This document shows, one piece after another, positions 24,701 through 36,950 of a DNA stretch of 64,000 nt. Location: contig LLCB01000185.1 in assembly GCA_001414345.1 (NCBI GenBank), positions 1 to 64,000 of the forward strand, in the 5' to 3' direction. Position numbers and translations under genes: made by a program. How positions within the stretch are numbered: the stretch's first letter is position 1; each line of letters begins with the position of its first letter. The stretch is from Hymenoscyphus infarciens (Eukaryota; Ascomycota; Leotiomycetes; Helotiales; Helotiaceae). A model generated the notes under the pieces. It worked only from the letters and a program-made list of their open reading frames with translations. It had not been told where the DNA came from and did no database searches.

Positions 24701-25010
24701 GTGTTTTAGTAGTTGTTGTTTTATATTATTTAATTTAAGAAGGTTATATACGTCTATACGTCTATTTAGACTTTTAGACATACTTTATAAGGTTTAGGCT
24801 TTTATATTAGCTGACGTATATCGTTGTTTAGTTTTATACCCCTTTTATATCGTCTAAAACCTCTTATATATAGTAGCTTACTCCTAGAGTTAGAAAAGGC
24901 TAGTTTAGCCTTTTCTTCTATATTAGAGCCTAGTATCTACGTATATTATTTAGTCTTAAACGCACTCCTATATACCTCTTCTTCTATAGTATATATTTCG
25001 TACTATTATA
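21789..25010 (+). mobile_element. LTR element (A type, copy 2)
   Basis: 3,222 bp; LTRs 21789-22145 and 24654-25010, both 357 bp, with 5-bp duplication ATATA (21784-21788, 25011-25015). The same purine run precedes the right LTR. The internal region matches copy 3 at 40508-43730 along its length. It was inserted beside a short ATACTAGAT tandem repeat (about 21755-21788). No pol domain readable. Confidence 0.88.
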
Positions 25011-25189
25011 ATATACTAGAAGTACTAGTAGAGATTATATAAGTGAATATTTATACGTTCTAATCTATCTACTTATATATCTCTGTATATCTTCTACTCT
25101 CTATCTATATACTCTAATTATATAAAAAGTAATTTATAAAATAAACTTTTACTTACTTACTTAATTTATTACTTATCTTTTTAATATAT

Positions 25190-26230
25190 TATAGTTTCGT
25201 AGAACGAGATAGTATCTAAAGAGATAGAAGACTAGTTATATATTCGTATAATTCTAGGACTTAGAGAGCGTATTAGACTTAGTATCGCTAGTATTAGTAG
25301 TTAGATAGCGGGTTAGCTTTAGTACTATATATACTAAGGCTAAATAATAGCTACTTCCGTGCTACGTACTAGTATAGCTAGTATACGCTAGTATAGCTAG
25401 TATAAAGCTATTCTACTAGTGTTTAAAAGTTTTTTATAATATAATAGTAATATAATAATTCTATATAGACTTGCTAAATCGAAGAGCTCGCTACTTATTT
25501 AAGCGCGAATAGAGATAATTAGACTTAATACCTTCCTCTTCTTAAGAAGAGTACTAAACTAACTTATACTATAGTATATATATATAAGAGGTAGAGAGAT
25601 AATAGAATATCTTATACTGTTTTATTAGAAGATCTTATAGAAAAGAGACGCGTTTATAAAAGCTCTTAGAAAGCGAATTAGAGACTTTTAAGAACTAAGA
25701 GAGGCGCTAGTAGATAGAAAGCTAGCGCTAAGAGTAGCTACTTAGCTACTTAGCTACTTAGGCTAGAGAGGCTCTAGGAATATAAGCTTATATTAGAATT
25801 CCTAGAGAAGGAGAGAAGAAAGAGTAAGAAAGAGGCGAAGGAAAGAGAGAGTAAAAAGAAGGCTACTAAGGCTTACTAAAGAGCGAGGCTCTAGCTTCGA
25901 CAATTCTAAAGAGAGGTGCTTAAGAAGCGCTAGAGTAGTAGTAAATATACTCTTACTCTCTATATTACTAATATACGCTTTAGTAGTTAAGTACTCTAAC
26001 CTACTACCTTTCTTATTACTAAGTTAGAGAGACGAGCTTTAAATAGATAGTAGAAGAACTTAATAAAGTGTTAAACGCTCGAGAAAAGACTTAAGCGTAA
26101 TAGAGAATAAGCTATAAGGCTCTATAAAACTAGATTACTACTTACTCTTAGAGCTCGGCTTATAGCCTACGTAGCGTAAGAATAATAATAATAATAATAA
26201 TATTTCTATATACTAGAAAAGAGCTCGAGT
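25190..26230 (+). mobile_element. Possible DDE-transposase remnant
   Basis: Less AT-rich than its surroundings. If RIP stops are ignored, the forward strand reads a basic helical tail (EFLEKERRKSKKEAKERE, ATKAYQRARL, LRQFQREVLKKR) that resembles the C-termini of fungal pogo/jerky-type DDE transposases. No catalytic core or terminal inverted repeats identified, so the call is tentative. Confidence 0.3.
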
Positions 26231-26329
26231 TTAAGCTACTCGAGCGTCTTAATTTAATCTAACTCTTTAAACTTAGTACTCTATAATAGAAGAACTAAAT
26301 ATATTAGAATTATTATAATAACTAATTAC

Positions 26330-26699
26330 CTAGGCTATTCTAGATAGCTAGAGGTATCTGCTATATATAAGGTTTAGCTATATATTTAGCTTTTAGTATT
26401 TGTTATTTTATATTATCTAATTTAAGAAGGTTATATACGTCTATACGTCTATTCGGACTTTCAGACGTACTTCGTAGAGTTTAGGCTTTTATATTAGCCG
26501 ACGTATATTATTATTCAGTTTCAGACCTCTTTTATATCGTCCGAACCTCTTATATATAGCTGCCTACTCTCCTAGAGTTAGAAAAGGCTAGTTTAGCCTT
26601 TTCTTCTATACTAGAGCCTAGTACTTATATATGTTATTCTGTCTTAAACGCACTCTTATATATCTCTTTAGTAGTAGTATTATATTTCGTGCTATTATA
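26330..26699 (+). mobile_element. Solo LTR with TSD ATTAC
   Basis: 370 bp sharing its 3' two thirds with the A/B-type LTRs (ending CGTGCTATTATA) and its 5' part with the B type (CTATTCTAGATAGCTAGAGG). The 5-bp repeat ATTAC at 26325-26329 and 26700-26704 marks both ends. Confidence 0.75.
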
Positions 26700-27055
26700 A
26701 TTACTACCTATTTATTTCTCTTATATTTTTCTCACTAGTTTTACTATATTATATTAGCGATTAGTCTTCGTTAATAGACTAAAATTACTCGAGGTAATAT
26801 AAAGTAATTAATTTATTTATCTATAGTAGTAAGCTCTCTTATAACTAAAAAGAAATAGCGTATAATAGACGTAAATACACTATATAATTTTTATTATAAA
26901 TAGAATTATATTTCTCTAAATAGATTAAACTTCAAAAGTATAAATTTAGATATAAAGTAAATTCTATAAGATCTCTTACTCTAATATATACTATATATAA
27001 ATAAATACAAAATCAATATTATAGCTTCTAATTAGGTAAAAGAATTAGCGGATAG

Positions 27056-27820
27056 AGCACTGGAGTTACCGGCAGAGATTGTTCCTCAGCCTAGAACAGT
27101 TAGTGTTAGTGAAACCTTTTTGAAGAGAGTTGCTACAGAGTACGGCCATATTCTTCAACCATACATAGAACAACCGCTGGAAGGCACGCTTAGTAGATAT
27201 GAAGAGATACGATTGATTAAGTTCTCAGAAGCAGTCGTTCCCAGAACTTGGACGTTCTTTATTTTCAACTTTGAGAGAGACACATTTGCCCCAGATCCAA
27301 TGCCTCGCCAACTTGTCCCGAGAATCTGGGGAGGATCAAAGGCAAAATATTGACATCGTAAAGGAGCTCAGGGGATTCCTACAGATGGTTTATGTGGTTG
27401 CGAGTACTCGTGGTCTTAGCGAGCCGAGGAAAGTGCAATCACTAGCCTTGGGGAATGCGGCCTGGCCTACGAACGAGTTACGATCCTGACAGTAGCTGCA
27501 ATACTAATTTTCGAGACAAGTTCCGAAAATACCTTTACAAGTTACCAGGCCTTAACAGTTTAAGAGAGTTCATTCTAGTGTTGCCTCGCCAGCCAAAACT
27601 ATATTTCCCCCTAGTCATGATAACAAGGCCGGACCAGACCAAGACCAGGGGGAAAACGCACTGCGTACCAAGGGGGTGGAAGGTCTTGTTCTTTGCCGAC
27701 GAGAGATTACACGGGTGTTTGAAGACTTTGCTACTGATTCTTCGGCGCTCGAAGGCTATTCCAACACTTTCTATTGTCCAGCCCGATGATCCCCACGCTC
27801 CTAAGTTCCACAGTAACTAG
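27056..27820 (+). pseudogene. Broken 2EXR-type gene at the edge of RIP block 1
   Basis: Coding similarity runs through three frames: LELPAEIVPQPRTVSVSETF to PRTWTFFIFNFERD; then VKELRGFLQMVYVVASTRGL; then RDKFRKYLYKLPGLNSLREF to LSIVQPDDPHAPKF. The opening LPAEI...PRTV and the ending IVQPDDPHAP recall the intact gene at 10629-11357, which has LPLEVL...PRTL and VIVLDADDPEAPHL. Part of the N-terminal domain seems deleted, and two frame changes (about 27300 and 27480) lack splice signals. Base composition is normal, so the damage is by indels, not RIP. Confidence 0.55.
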
Positions 27821-28781
27821 GGAGAGGAGGTCTGGAGTACATATGTTGCCGAGCTGTGATGGGTAGCCTCTTAAACTTTGGATTGGTCAACTCCCATAAT
27901 TACTTTTACCCCTCAAATATAATTAAATCCAACACACCTTATCAAATAAAAAATCGTTCAAAGTGCTTAAACCTTAATTTGTCCTTCGCTCTAAAATTCC
28001 GTCCACAACGGAAACTTGCAAAACAACCTGAAGCAAATTATGATAAATTCTTGTTCTATACTAATCCCCTTCGTGAAGTTTTGAGCTTCCAAGCACTACG
28101 ATCGCCACGAAGGCTTTGGGACATTTCCATGGGTCTCCACGTATATTAAGTGTCACTATGGCGTAATTCACCATTTCATTGTTTCTTAACACTCACTTAA
28201 GCTCCTCTCTTTGTTTGAAAATTTAGTCTTTCAAACAATAGAACAATTAGCAACAAAGGGATTATACTGAACTTGTTGAGTTTACGAGAAAAAAAACTGG
28301 AGCAGAACGCATACAAATGTTGTCTCTTTCCCTTGCAAAGAACTCCTATTCTGCCCTATCATAGCTTATAATTGTTATAATAGTTTCCTTTCCCCAGTTC
28401 GATAGTAAGTACCTGTGGGTCACTTTGCTCACTGAACAGCTAAACCGCAACGTCCCAATTATAATTAATCCTCCTTTCATACTTTGGCATATGTACGATA
28501 TAAATCCCAAGTATTGAGTCAGCTATGCTCGCTTGTGGAATAATCCCCATCTAGGGGTCGACGATTCCTTCAGGGCCCCATCACTTCAAGCTCAAAGTTC
28601 CCCCTTACCATACCTCAATTAGACCTCATTCAATATTGTTTCAATATTAAAGCTATTTTCTTCTTCAGAAAAGTCATGGTAGCGAAATGAAAAACACTAA
28701 CCCCACCCCAAAGTACATACAACTAATCTTAACTCGGCCGTGAATATTTACAGATATCTCCGTTCTGTTGAAACGTCCGAC
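27821..28781. other. Intergenic, no gene seen
   Basis: Normal-composition DNA between the 2EXR pseudogene and the chitinase stop. A 97-codon frame at 27856-28149 lacks any recognisable feature. The last ~100 bp would be chitinase 3' untranslated sequence. Confidence 0.35.
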
Positions 28782-30162
28782 CTATTCGCATTGAGACCAC
28801 CAAACTCCCGTAGCAACGCAAGTGTAGGGAGATTGACACACGGTTGGTCCAGTATAACCCATCCCACCACATTGGCCCCACTGCAGAATCCCTCCTGTGG
28901 GCGTAGGTCCAGGAGGTGTGGTTGTAGTAGTACGCTTCGTGGTACTCGTCGTCAAAGTCGTTCCAGGGCTGGCAGGTAATCCCAAATCACTACTCACTCC
29001 ATCCAAGAACCCGGCGTTTGACCAAACTTGACTCGCATCCCAAATCATCACCCCTCCAAAACTACTGAAAGTCTTGGAGAATGCGATAACGGACGCCAAA
29101 GCACTCCCAGTAATATATCCTGCCCCGCCACCAATAGCACCAGGTATTCCGAGGAACACCTTGACATTTTTGTTCAACGACACAGTCTTTGCCCAATTAT
29201 CCCAGGTGTTAAAATTGAAATTGAACTGTGAAGAAGCGCCAGGAACATATGAGGAAGCTCCACAATAATTGTTGTAAAACTGGACAAAGATTGCATCGAA
29301 ATAGACTGCACCAGCCAACATTTCACTGTCTGCCGCATCCGGGTACGGACATTGTGGAGCTGCCGTCAAATAGTACGATTTTCCGCCTGCGGCAGTCATA
29401 AGACTTCTAAGTTGGTCTGCAAAAGGGACCATATTCGAGGCTGTCGCTTCAAAATCGAAATCGAAACCATCGATTACTGCGGTTCCGAATGGTCTTGGTG
29501 CTGAACTGCCTGACACAACAGGACCGAAGATGGACCAGATATTTGTTGCAGCGGCGGTTGCTTGAGCACTGGATGTAAAACCTCCTTCGGTGTACGTGGC
29601 ACCACCAACACTAAGGAGGATGGTCTTTCCATATGCTTGCTGGCAGGTTTTTATATCGGCTCTGGGAGTTGTCAGTTTCTTGGTCTGGAGGAACTTTACT
29701 TCACTTACTCAATTTGGGAACAGTAAAATAGAGAAGATCCAGCAATGGGTGTGCAGAGATCTCCAGCATTGGCAAAGTTTGCACTTGGTGTTCTTAATGT
29801 CACGAGGAAGGCGAGTTGAACAATCTGTAGCTGGGAATTAGTTGGGTGACAAGAAATTATCGCAAAGCAACGAACATTGAATTGGGTATCTATAGATTGT
29901 CAGAAAGGCCTCTGCAACCAGTAAATGGAAGAATGGACATACTGGCACAATAGTATGAAAGTCTCTGTTGGCTGAGGGGAGCACCAGTGGCTTGTCCATA
30001 GGAGTTTTGGCCTTTCGCTTATTTAGTAGTTGTTTGCTGAGATGTATACCAGTACAAACCCCAATAAACTGCGATATTATTAGATGAACTCGGGTTGAAC
30101 CCCGCACAGGAGAATGGGAGAGCTACCAGCAAGACAACGGGGACAATCAATTGAGGAAACAT
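28782..30162 (-). CDS. Secreted class III chitinase, GH18 with C-terminal CBM1
   Basis: Hydrolyses chitin; secreted. Exons as read: 30060-30162 (signal peptide [18 protein letters not shown], then NNIAVYWG), 29943-30011 ([20 protein letters not shown]), 29709-29830 ([20 protein letters not shown]) and 28782-29661. The last has [14 protein letters not shown], the catalytic DGFDFDFE, a [13 protein letters not shown] strand, a Thr-rich linker and a complete cellulose-binding module, [12 protein letters not shown] to GVWWSQCE. Family order and length are right. Two oddities: intron 1 (48 bp) ends in AAG, and exon 2 ends in phase 1 while exon 3 starts in phase 0. No canonical GT-AG choice repairs this, so there may be a one-base frameshift. 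The gene sits between two RIP blocks. Confidence 0.82.
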
Positions 30163-31560
30163 GATGAAGGGCAGAATAGAGATGAGAAAAGAAGCCAGCA
30201 GTGTCACTTTGAGTCTTCTTCAAAATGAGTTCATTAATGAAAGGCAAAAGATACAAATCAGGAAAGGGGTTCTGCCATTGAAATAGGTAAAAGAACATTG
30301 CAGTGAACTTTATCCAAAAGCCATTTGAGGTATTCACTTCTAAGACCAATACCGCTGTAGCACACGATTTCGACCAAAACGGGACATCAAATGAAACAAA
30401 TTGTAACCAACCCTCTCTTCCCTGGTAGCAATAAAGCATTCGGTGGGGTACAAAAACCTTGCAATCAGATTATATCTAAGAGTGGGTTTGGAAACACCAT
30501 CATCTGCTGTATACAAACCTAAGTGCACCTTTGGTTGGCATGTGACTAATTTCGCCTGATAATGAATCCTTGGAGAAAGTTGTGAGAGAAAGATAAGAAT
30601 GTAGAACTTCGATAAAAGTACCTGCCTAAAACAGATCGCTTTCGCCCCCCTTCCCAAAATTGCTTCATTCAGGTGATGGTGATTTGAGAGTGGTAACGTC
30701 GCGTGCTTTTCTCTGGAGACCTCAAAGATCAGGCACAGAAACGCTCCTTTGAGATGTTCTGTTTGGGGAGTGGAAGAGAACCATTGTAACGTTACTCGAC
30801 CAAAAGAACCTGGAGAGGCTAGTCACGCGACGTACACCCTCCCGGTCTTGCAAGATTAAAACAGAAATCATGGGGGAATTTCAGTCTATACATTGGGGAA
30901 AGATATTAGTGGCACTTGTGTGTAAGCTCCTTGCTGATGCATATACCAATATTCCACACGTTGCATCCTGCAAGCGAGCTTTGTGCTACTACCAACAGTT
31001 GGACTTGATTACTCCATGTTTCTCAGAGGAAACAAATCAGTTAGAGATGAACGACTTGAAATGTCTGTAGAGCCCTAGCTGTGAGTTATCTAAAAGGATG
31101 CATATCTCCACATGGTTCAATGGGTGGTATTTGCCCCATTTGGGGGCGGGTGGTCAGTTGAAATGAATGAATGAAACAGTGTAATGACTACACTAAGTCT
31201 TCCTTGCTGAATCAATAGTTCTTGCTGCATTTTCTCTTTGTGACAATTAATGATAGCTTCATTGCAGTATTTGCTGCTTGTACTGTTGGTACAAGGATAT
31301 AAGTTGGTATTTGGATTTTTGTTATATCATTAATCAACGATCTGTGGATTAGCATTCCTTGTGACACACATTAAAGTATTTAGTGATTAGAATCATAGAT
31401 TACTGTTCCAACCTTCTGGTCAATCTAGTAGTGCCCTAGGTACTTCGGGACTTTGATAATTATCTAAAATTTATCAAGTATCTAGGTTAGTCAATTACTT
31501 AGGAATAATAGGCCCGAATAATGCGAGGAGCCTTATAACAATGTGACCTCTAAGTAGAGA
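30163..31560. other. Chitinase upstream region and unique flank, no gene seen
   Basis: About 1.4 kb of normal-composition DNA. Overlapping minus-strand frames (30080-30657) and a 66-codon plus frame at 30870 show no domain. The part next to 30162 should contain the chitinase promoter. AT content rises gradually toward the RIP block beginning near 31560. Confidence 0.4.
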
Positions 31561-32968
31561 GAAACCTAGCAAAATAGATATATATAGTTCTTATAGAACT
31601 AACTGAACTAAGTAGCTACTTAGTTAGTTTTAAGTTTTTTTGCTTAGTTTTAAAACTAGTTAGTATATAATAAATTTTAGTGTTTTAGAATTAATTCTAA
31701 TATCTTATCTAGAAATAGAGATAGACTAAGCCTATTAATTAGTCTTTCTAAGGACTTTAATTAGTAAGTGCTTTACTATCTATTTCTTAAGAATACTAAA
31801 CTACTTTATAAAGTCTTCTAATATATCTAGTTTTATAATAACACTATAAATATACTACTAAAAGAAGCTAGAACACTCTCGAATAGTACTTAATATTCCC
31901 TCTATACTAGCTATATCTACTAGCTCTAAGCGCCTCTTTTCTAGAGCTAAAATTACTATATTAGTATAAAGTAGAAATAACTTTAATTAATACTCTTATA
32001 TACTTATACTTATAGTTTAGAATACTAGATTAAGAAGAAGTAGTTATAATAATAGATAAGGAGATTAAGACTCTATAAGAGAAGATTAATATATAAATAG
32101 CTAGAGAAGTAGATAAATTAATTATAAGTACTTTAAGTATTAATTTAGATTAAATATAGTAATTATTTATCTTTATAAATAGCCTATTTTAATAACAGTT
32201 TTCTAAAACTATAGTAGTTTACGTAGTTAGTTTTACTCTTTTATTAGATAGTTCTACTAATATTTCTAAAACTATATATAGTTTTAGAATCTAAAAATAT
32301 AAAGATCACGTAGAGGTCTACGTAATATAGTATAAGAATCTTAAATAGCTAGCTAAACTAGCCTAGAGGTACTTAACTATCTACTTAGTTAGAGGTCTAA
32401 GTTCTAACTCGGTTATATAATAGCTATACCTATTATAGATACCTCTTATCTAAAGTTCTTTAACCTAAAGATATATAAAAAACAGCTTATATCTAGCTCT
32501 ATTTATAGCAGTTTATAGAGTAATTAGCTAATAGCTATAGTATCTAGTATTAAAAGGCTTTAATAATAAACTAAAGAAATAAAGAAATAAGAATAATATA
32601 GAAAACTAGAAAGTAAGGAAATAAAGAAATAATACTAGCTCTTTTCTATAGTAGTTTATAAGGTAATTAGCTAATAGCCGCGGTTTCTAGTAATATTAAA
32701 AGACTATATACCTATAACTCTTAATCTAAGAGTTTAAATTATTAGTCTAACTAAGTACTTTATAACTCCTTTTATAAGTTCTTTACTATTACTTTCTAAA
32801 AATAACTTCTTAAACAAATTCTTTTAATCTACTAAAAACTTATTATTAATTTCTAAGGCCTATTCTATAGCTTATAGCTTTAATAGTAGGCTTTTAAGTT
32901 TATAAAAGTTCTCTCTATTTATATTAGCCTTTTCTTCTATCTAGCTATCTTTCTCTATCTTTACTAAT

Positions 32969-33124
32969 TATAATAATAAGACAGAAGTAGAGTAGAGAAG
33001 TAGTCTATTCGTAGTTATTAATATGAAAACTAAAGGTAAAGAGCGAAGATAGCTCTAAATAATACTAATATATAGAATTCTACTAGGCGGTGAGGAGTCA
33101 CGTGATAGGTCTGAAACCGTTATA
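32969..33124 (+). mobile_element. Solo LTR of the TRIM-like element, TSD CTAAT
   Basis: 156 bp matching the 175-bp LTRs of the element at 43736-45036 (shared AGTAGTCTATTCGTAGTTAT and TCTACTAGGCGGTGA). It has lost a short segment near its 3' end. Perfect 5-bp repeat CTAAT at 32964-32968 and 33125-33129. Confidence 0.8.
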
Positions 33125-34899
33125 CTAATACCTTACTTAGTGTCTTATTAGTATTCTCTACCTTTCTTAGCTTAACTAGTAACTTCTAGAAGGATCTTAT
33201 AATAAATATAGATTTTATTCTATATATCTATACTAGGTATATTTCTATAGTTTAGGTTATAAGAGCATTTTCTAGAGTATTAATTCGTTTTTATAAGTCT
33301 ATAATAATCTTATCTTAATAGCTAGTATTAGTCTTAACCTAGCTCTTAAAATCGCTACTATCTAAGAATAGCTTTTATATCTTTAATAAATTAGCTTTTA
33401 GTAAATTAGCTATCTTAGTTAGTAATTCCTTCTTATAGTTAGCTTTAAATAAAGTATTTAACTTCTACTAGCTACTTCTAGAGTCTTTATCTATTCTTCT
33501 TTAGCTTTTTATTATATATCTTAGCTTCTTATCTTTCTTACTTAGTATAATATCTAAAGCTACTTTAAAGAGTATTAATAAGTTATTATCTAAGTCGATT
33601 TTAGCTCTCTTCTCTTTAGTTAGTATTCTTATAGCTTTCTTAGTCTTTAGTCTATTCTTTAGCTTTATATTAGCTTTAATCTCTTTCTATCTCTTAGCTA
33701 ATATAGACTTAAGCTTAGCTTCTATTAATAATACTTTAAATTACTTCTTTCTATTATCTATCTAAAATAGTATATTAGTCTTACTTATTTCCTCTTCTAG
33801 GTTAAATTAGGTTATTATTAAGAGGCTTTTACTCTTATCTAGTATAAATAATATTATCTTATAAGCTCTCTCTTTAGCTTAGTTTATAGTCTCTTTTAAG
33901 AATTTAGCCTTATAAAATATATACTATTACTTCTTACTTTTAGCTTTAAATTTTCTATAAAGAATATCCTTTCTTATAGTTTATATTATAGCTAGCTTAC
34001 TAATATAGTACTAGGTTTAGTATACGTTTCCTATTATATTAAAGTCTTCTAAGAAAAGGTTTATCTTTTACTTAGCTATTAATATTCTATTTTCTTAAAT
34101 AATTATAGCTAATAAGTTATCTAGGTTAGTAAATAGTATAATATTATTTACTTTATAGATATTAATAGGATTTTTAGAGTTAATAGCTAGTAAAACTAGA
34201 ATTAAATAATTAAAGAGTATCTTAGTCTTCGTTATAACTAACTTATTATTAACTATCTATTCTTCTTTATAGCTATTAGAGTCTTATTACTTATTTTTAA
34301 ACTCTTCTTATTACTTTATTATTTATTTAATTAACTAAGACTAGTCTTATACTAGTTTACTATTATTTACTTCCTATACTACTAAATTTCCTATCTTTAA
34401 AACTAAGGTTAATAGCTTAGAGTGTTTTAGTCTATCTTTCTTAGCTTTCTTAATAGTTTTCTTAGATAGTATACTTATTATATTAGCTATAGTATCTATA
34501 CTATTAGATTATTTAAAGTCTATATTAGTTATATAGTTAATACTTATTAGCTTATTATTCTTAGAATATATATTACTAGCTATATTATTATAGTTATTAA
34601 TATATATAAATTAGAATAAGAAGTATATTATTATAATATTTTCGTTTATTAATTATATATATTCTACTATTACTATTAAGACTAATATAGATATTAGCTA
34701 TTTTATAGTCTATATAGCTATATTAATATTAGCTAGCTAACTATGTCTTTTAATAATAATAGTTAAATTATTACTAAATTTAGTTATATAAATATATAGC
34801 TCTTTATCTTTTAGTCTAAAGATAAGAAGTCTCTATATTTATTATTTATTTAGCCTTTATTAAGTACTTCACTAGTATCTTATTACTATATTATCTCTC

Positions 34900-36950
34900 T
34901 TTCTCTTAGCTATATTAAAGTTATATACTAATTATTAGTAATTTACTAGGTTTTTAAGTCTACTCTAGTAGTCTTCTTCTATATTATAGCCTTTTTATCT
35001 TATAAGGTATTTAATCTAGCTTAATAGTATAATTCTCTTTCTTACTAATTATTTTATTTCTTATTTCTTATTACGTTCTACTATAATTATATCTAGTCTC
35101 TTAAGTAGTAGTCTATTATATAGATCTTTTCTTTTAGTTTTTAATTCTAAGTAAGCTACTAAGATAATAAGATATATCTTTATACTTAGTAGAATGTCTA
35201 GCTTATAAGCTTAGTATCTAATTCTCTTTAGAACTCTAAATAAGCTTACTTATTATATATATATCTTATAGTTATCTTTTATAACTAAGATTTTATACTC
35301 TTTATAGAGTCTTAGTAAAACTTCGTCTTCTACTTTAAAGAATATTAGCTAGTACTTCTTCTTATATATATATTTTATAGTTATTACTACTACTAGTAGT
35401 ACGTTTAATAGTTTAATTCTTACTACTAGTATATTTAAGATTATAGCTTATAGCTTAAATATTAGACTAATTAAAGTATTAAGTAAAAGACTATAATATA
35501 CTTTATTAGAAGACTTATCTATAACTATTGATTTATAGTTATTTAAGATAAATTATATACTTAGAATTATTTCTATCTATTTTAAAAAGTCTACTAGCTT
35601 TATAAGAAGTACTATATTATAATTTCTATTATTTAATTTATAGCTTCTAATTATCTATCTATTTAAAAATAGTATATTATAGAGTATAGTAATTTTATTC
35701 TTATAGCTATAAATAAACTCTTCTAAAAAGCGTTTATAAACTTCTAGTCTCTATCTAAGATAATAACCTTTAAATACCTCTAGTTAAGTAGCTAGAATCT
35801 TTATATTATAGCTTTTATCTAATCTTTAGCTATATAATCCTCTTAGCTTAGTACTAGAGCCTTCTTCTTTAAAGCCTTATATATTATTATTATTATATAA
35901 TTATAACTTTTATCGCTTAGTAGTAAGATAAGAGTAAAGTGAATTATAAAATAATAAAATAATACTAGTAGTAATAGGATTAGCTAGAAAGAACTATTTA
36001 GCTTATAACGCTTTAGACTATAAATTAAGTAGTTTAGATAATATATTAAGTATTATTATAAAGACTTTCTTAGTTATTTAATATAAAATAAATAAGATAA
36101 TTTTTCTTATATTTTACTATACTCTAAATACCTAGCTATATTATAAGCCTATTTAAAGATATCTACTATATAATTTTTAAGAATATATAATTATTATAAT
36201 AGCTTATTTAAATTCTTCTTAAATAATATCTCTTCTTTAATAAAAAAGAGAAACTTAGCTACGTTCTTATTAAGAGTTTTTTTTATAGTTATTATTCTAA
36301 TATACTCTCTTATTTCTTATTATCTTTATATCTTATTATAACTTTTAGCTTAAAAGTAGATATAATTTAGACTATTACTTCTCTTATATAAACGTCTTTT
36401 ATTTTATTATCTTTAATAGCTTAAAGTATATCTAAGTTAGCTTCTTTTTCTAGCTAAGATCATTTCTTTCTAAATATTAGTAAACGTAATAAAGCGTTTA
36501 GTATTAAATATTCCTTACTAGGCTTATAATAGATATCTAAGTTAAACCTAGATAGAAATTCTATAGTATATATAAGTCTAAGGTTTAGCTTTTTAGTTAA
36601 TACTAAGAATATAATATCTAAATTTCTTACTAGACTAGGAATTATACTATAGTCTATAAATATAATTATACTAAGTATTCTTAAAGATTCGATTTTATCT
36701 TATTATTTTTAAACTGTCTATACTACTCTTACTATTTTTATTTTAGTTAGCTAATAGTTCTATTTAGCTACTATTAACTTTTAAAAAAGAAATAAGATTA
36801 GTTTTAGCTTTTTCTTTTAATAGGTTATCTTATTAAGATTTATATCTCTCTTTTCTTATAAGTAGTATATAGAAAGAGTTTATAGTAAATTAAGGAATTA
36901 GCTTAATAAGTAGAGAGAGATATATATATACCTCCTCTTATACTAAGTAA
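34900..36950 (-). mobile_element. Ty3/gypsy chromovirus pol remnant (RNase H end, integrase, chromodomain)
   Basis: RIP-mutated minus-strand text still reads as the end of an RNase H region (KLNLRLIYTIEFLSRFNLD, then YYKPSKEYLILNALLRL, equivalent to the usual YKPGKENVVPDALSRL, at about 36480-36620). The integrase region follows to about 35.3 kb. At about 34.97-35.08 kb there is a chromodomain core (RYLIRWKGYNIEED after correcting one stop). The reverse transcriptase part is not found upstream, so this is a truncated copy. Confidence 0.6.

Larger units (their letters stand above)
11480..27010. other. RIP-saturated AT-rich transposon block 1
   Basis: Over about 15.5 kb, CpA and TpG dinucleotides are almost absent while CpG is still seen and TpA is very common. 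The result is TATA/CTAG-rich text with hardly any ATG and no gene-like frame. This is the classical RIP product. Edges are sharp to within tens of bases. Annotated parts are solo LTRs, LTR elements and a DDE-transposase-like remnant. The stretches 11.5-12.9, 13.3-14.8, 20.9-21.8 and 25.0-25.2 kb are equally mutated, and I could not classify them. Confidence 0.88.

Noticed and set aside
24824..25042. 72-codon plus-strand frame, with a relative at 40699-40956
   Set aside because: Both lie at the same position within A-type LTRs; the similarity comes from the LTR sequence, not from a gene.
27856..28149. 97-codon plus-strand frame
   Set aside because: Lys/Asn/Phe-rich, no recognisable domain or splice signal.
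30870..31070. 66-codon plus-strand frame
   Set aside because: No domain, no splice context and no neighbouring support.
34126..34170. Minus-strand text KVNNIILFTNLDNLLAII, first read as a YVDD-type reverse transcriptase core
   Set aside because: The expected upstream reverse transcriptase motifs are missing, and the position is downstream of integrase and chromodomain in the same orientation.
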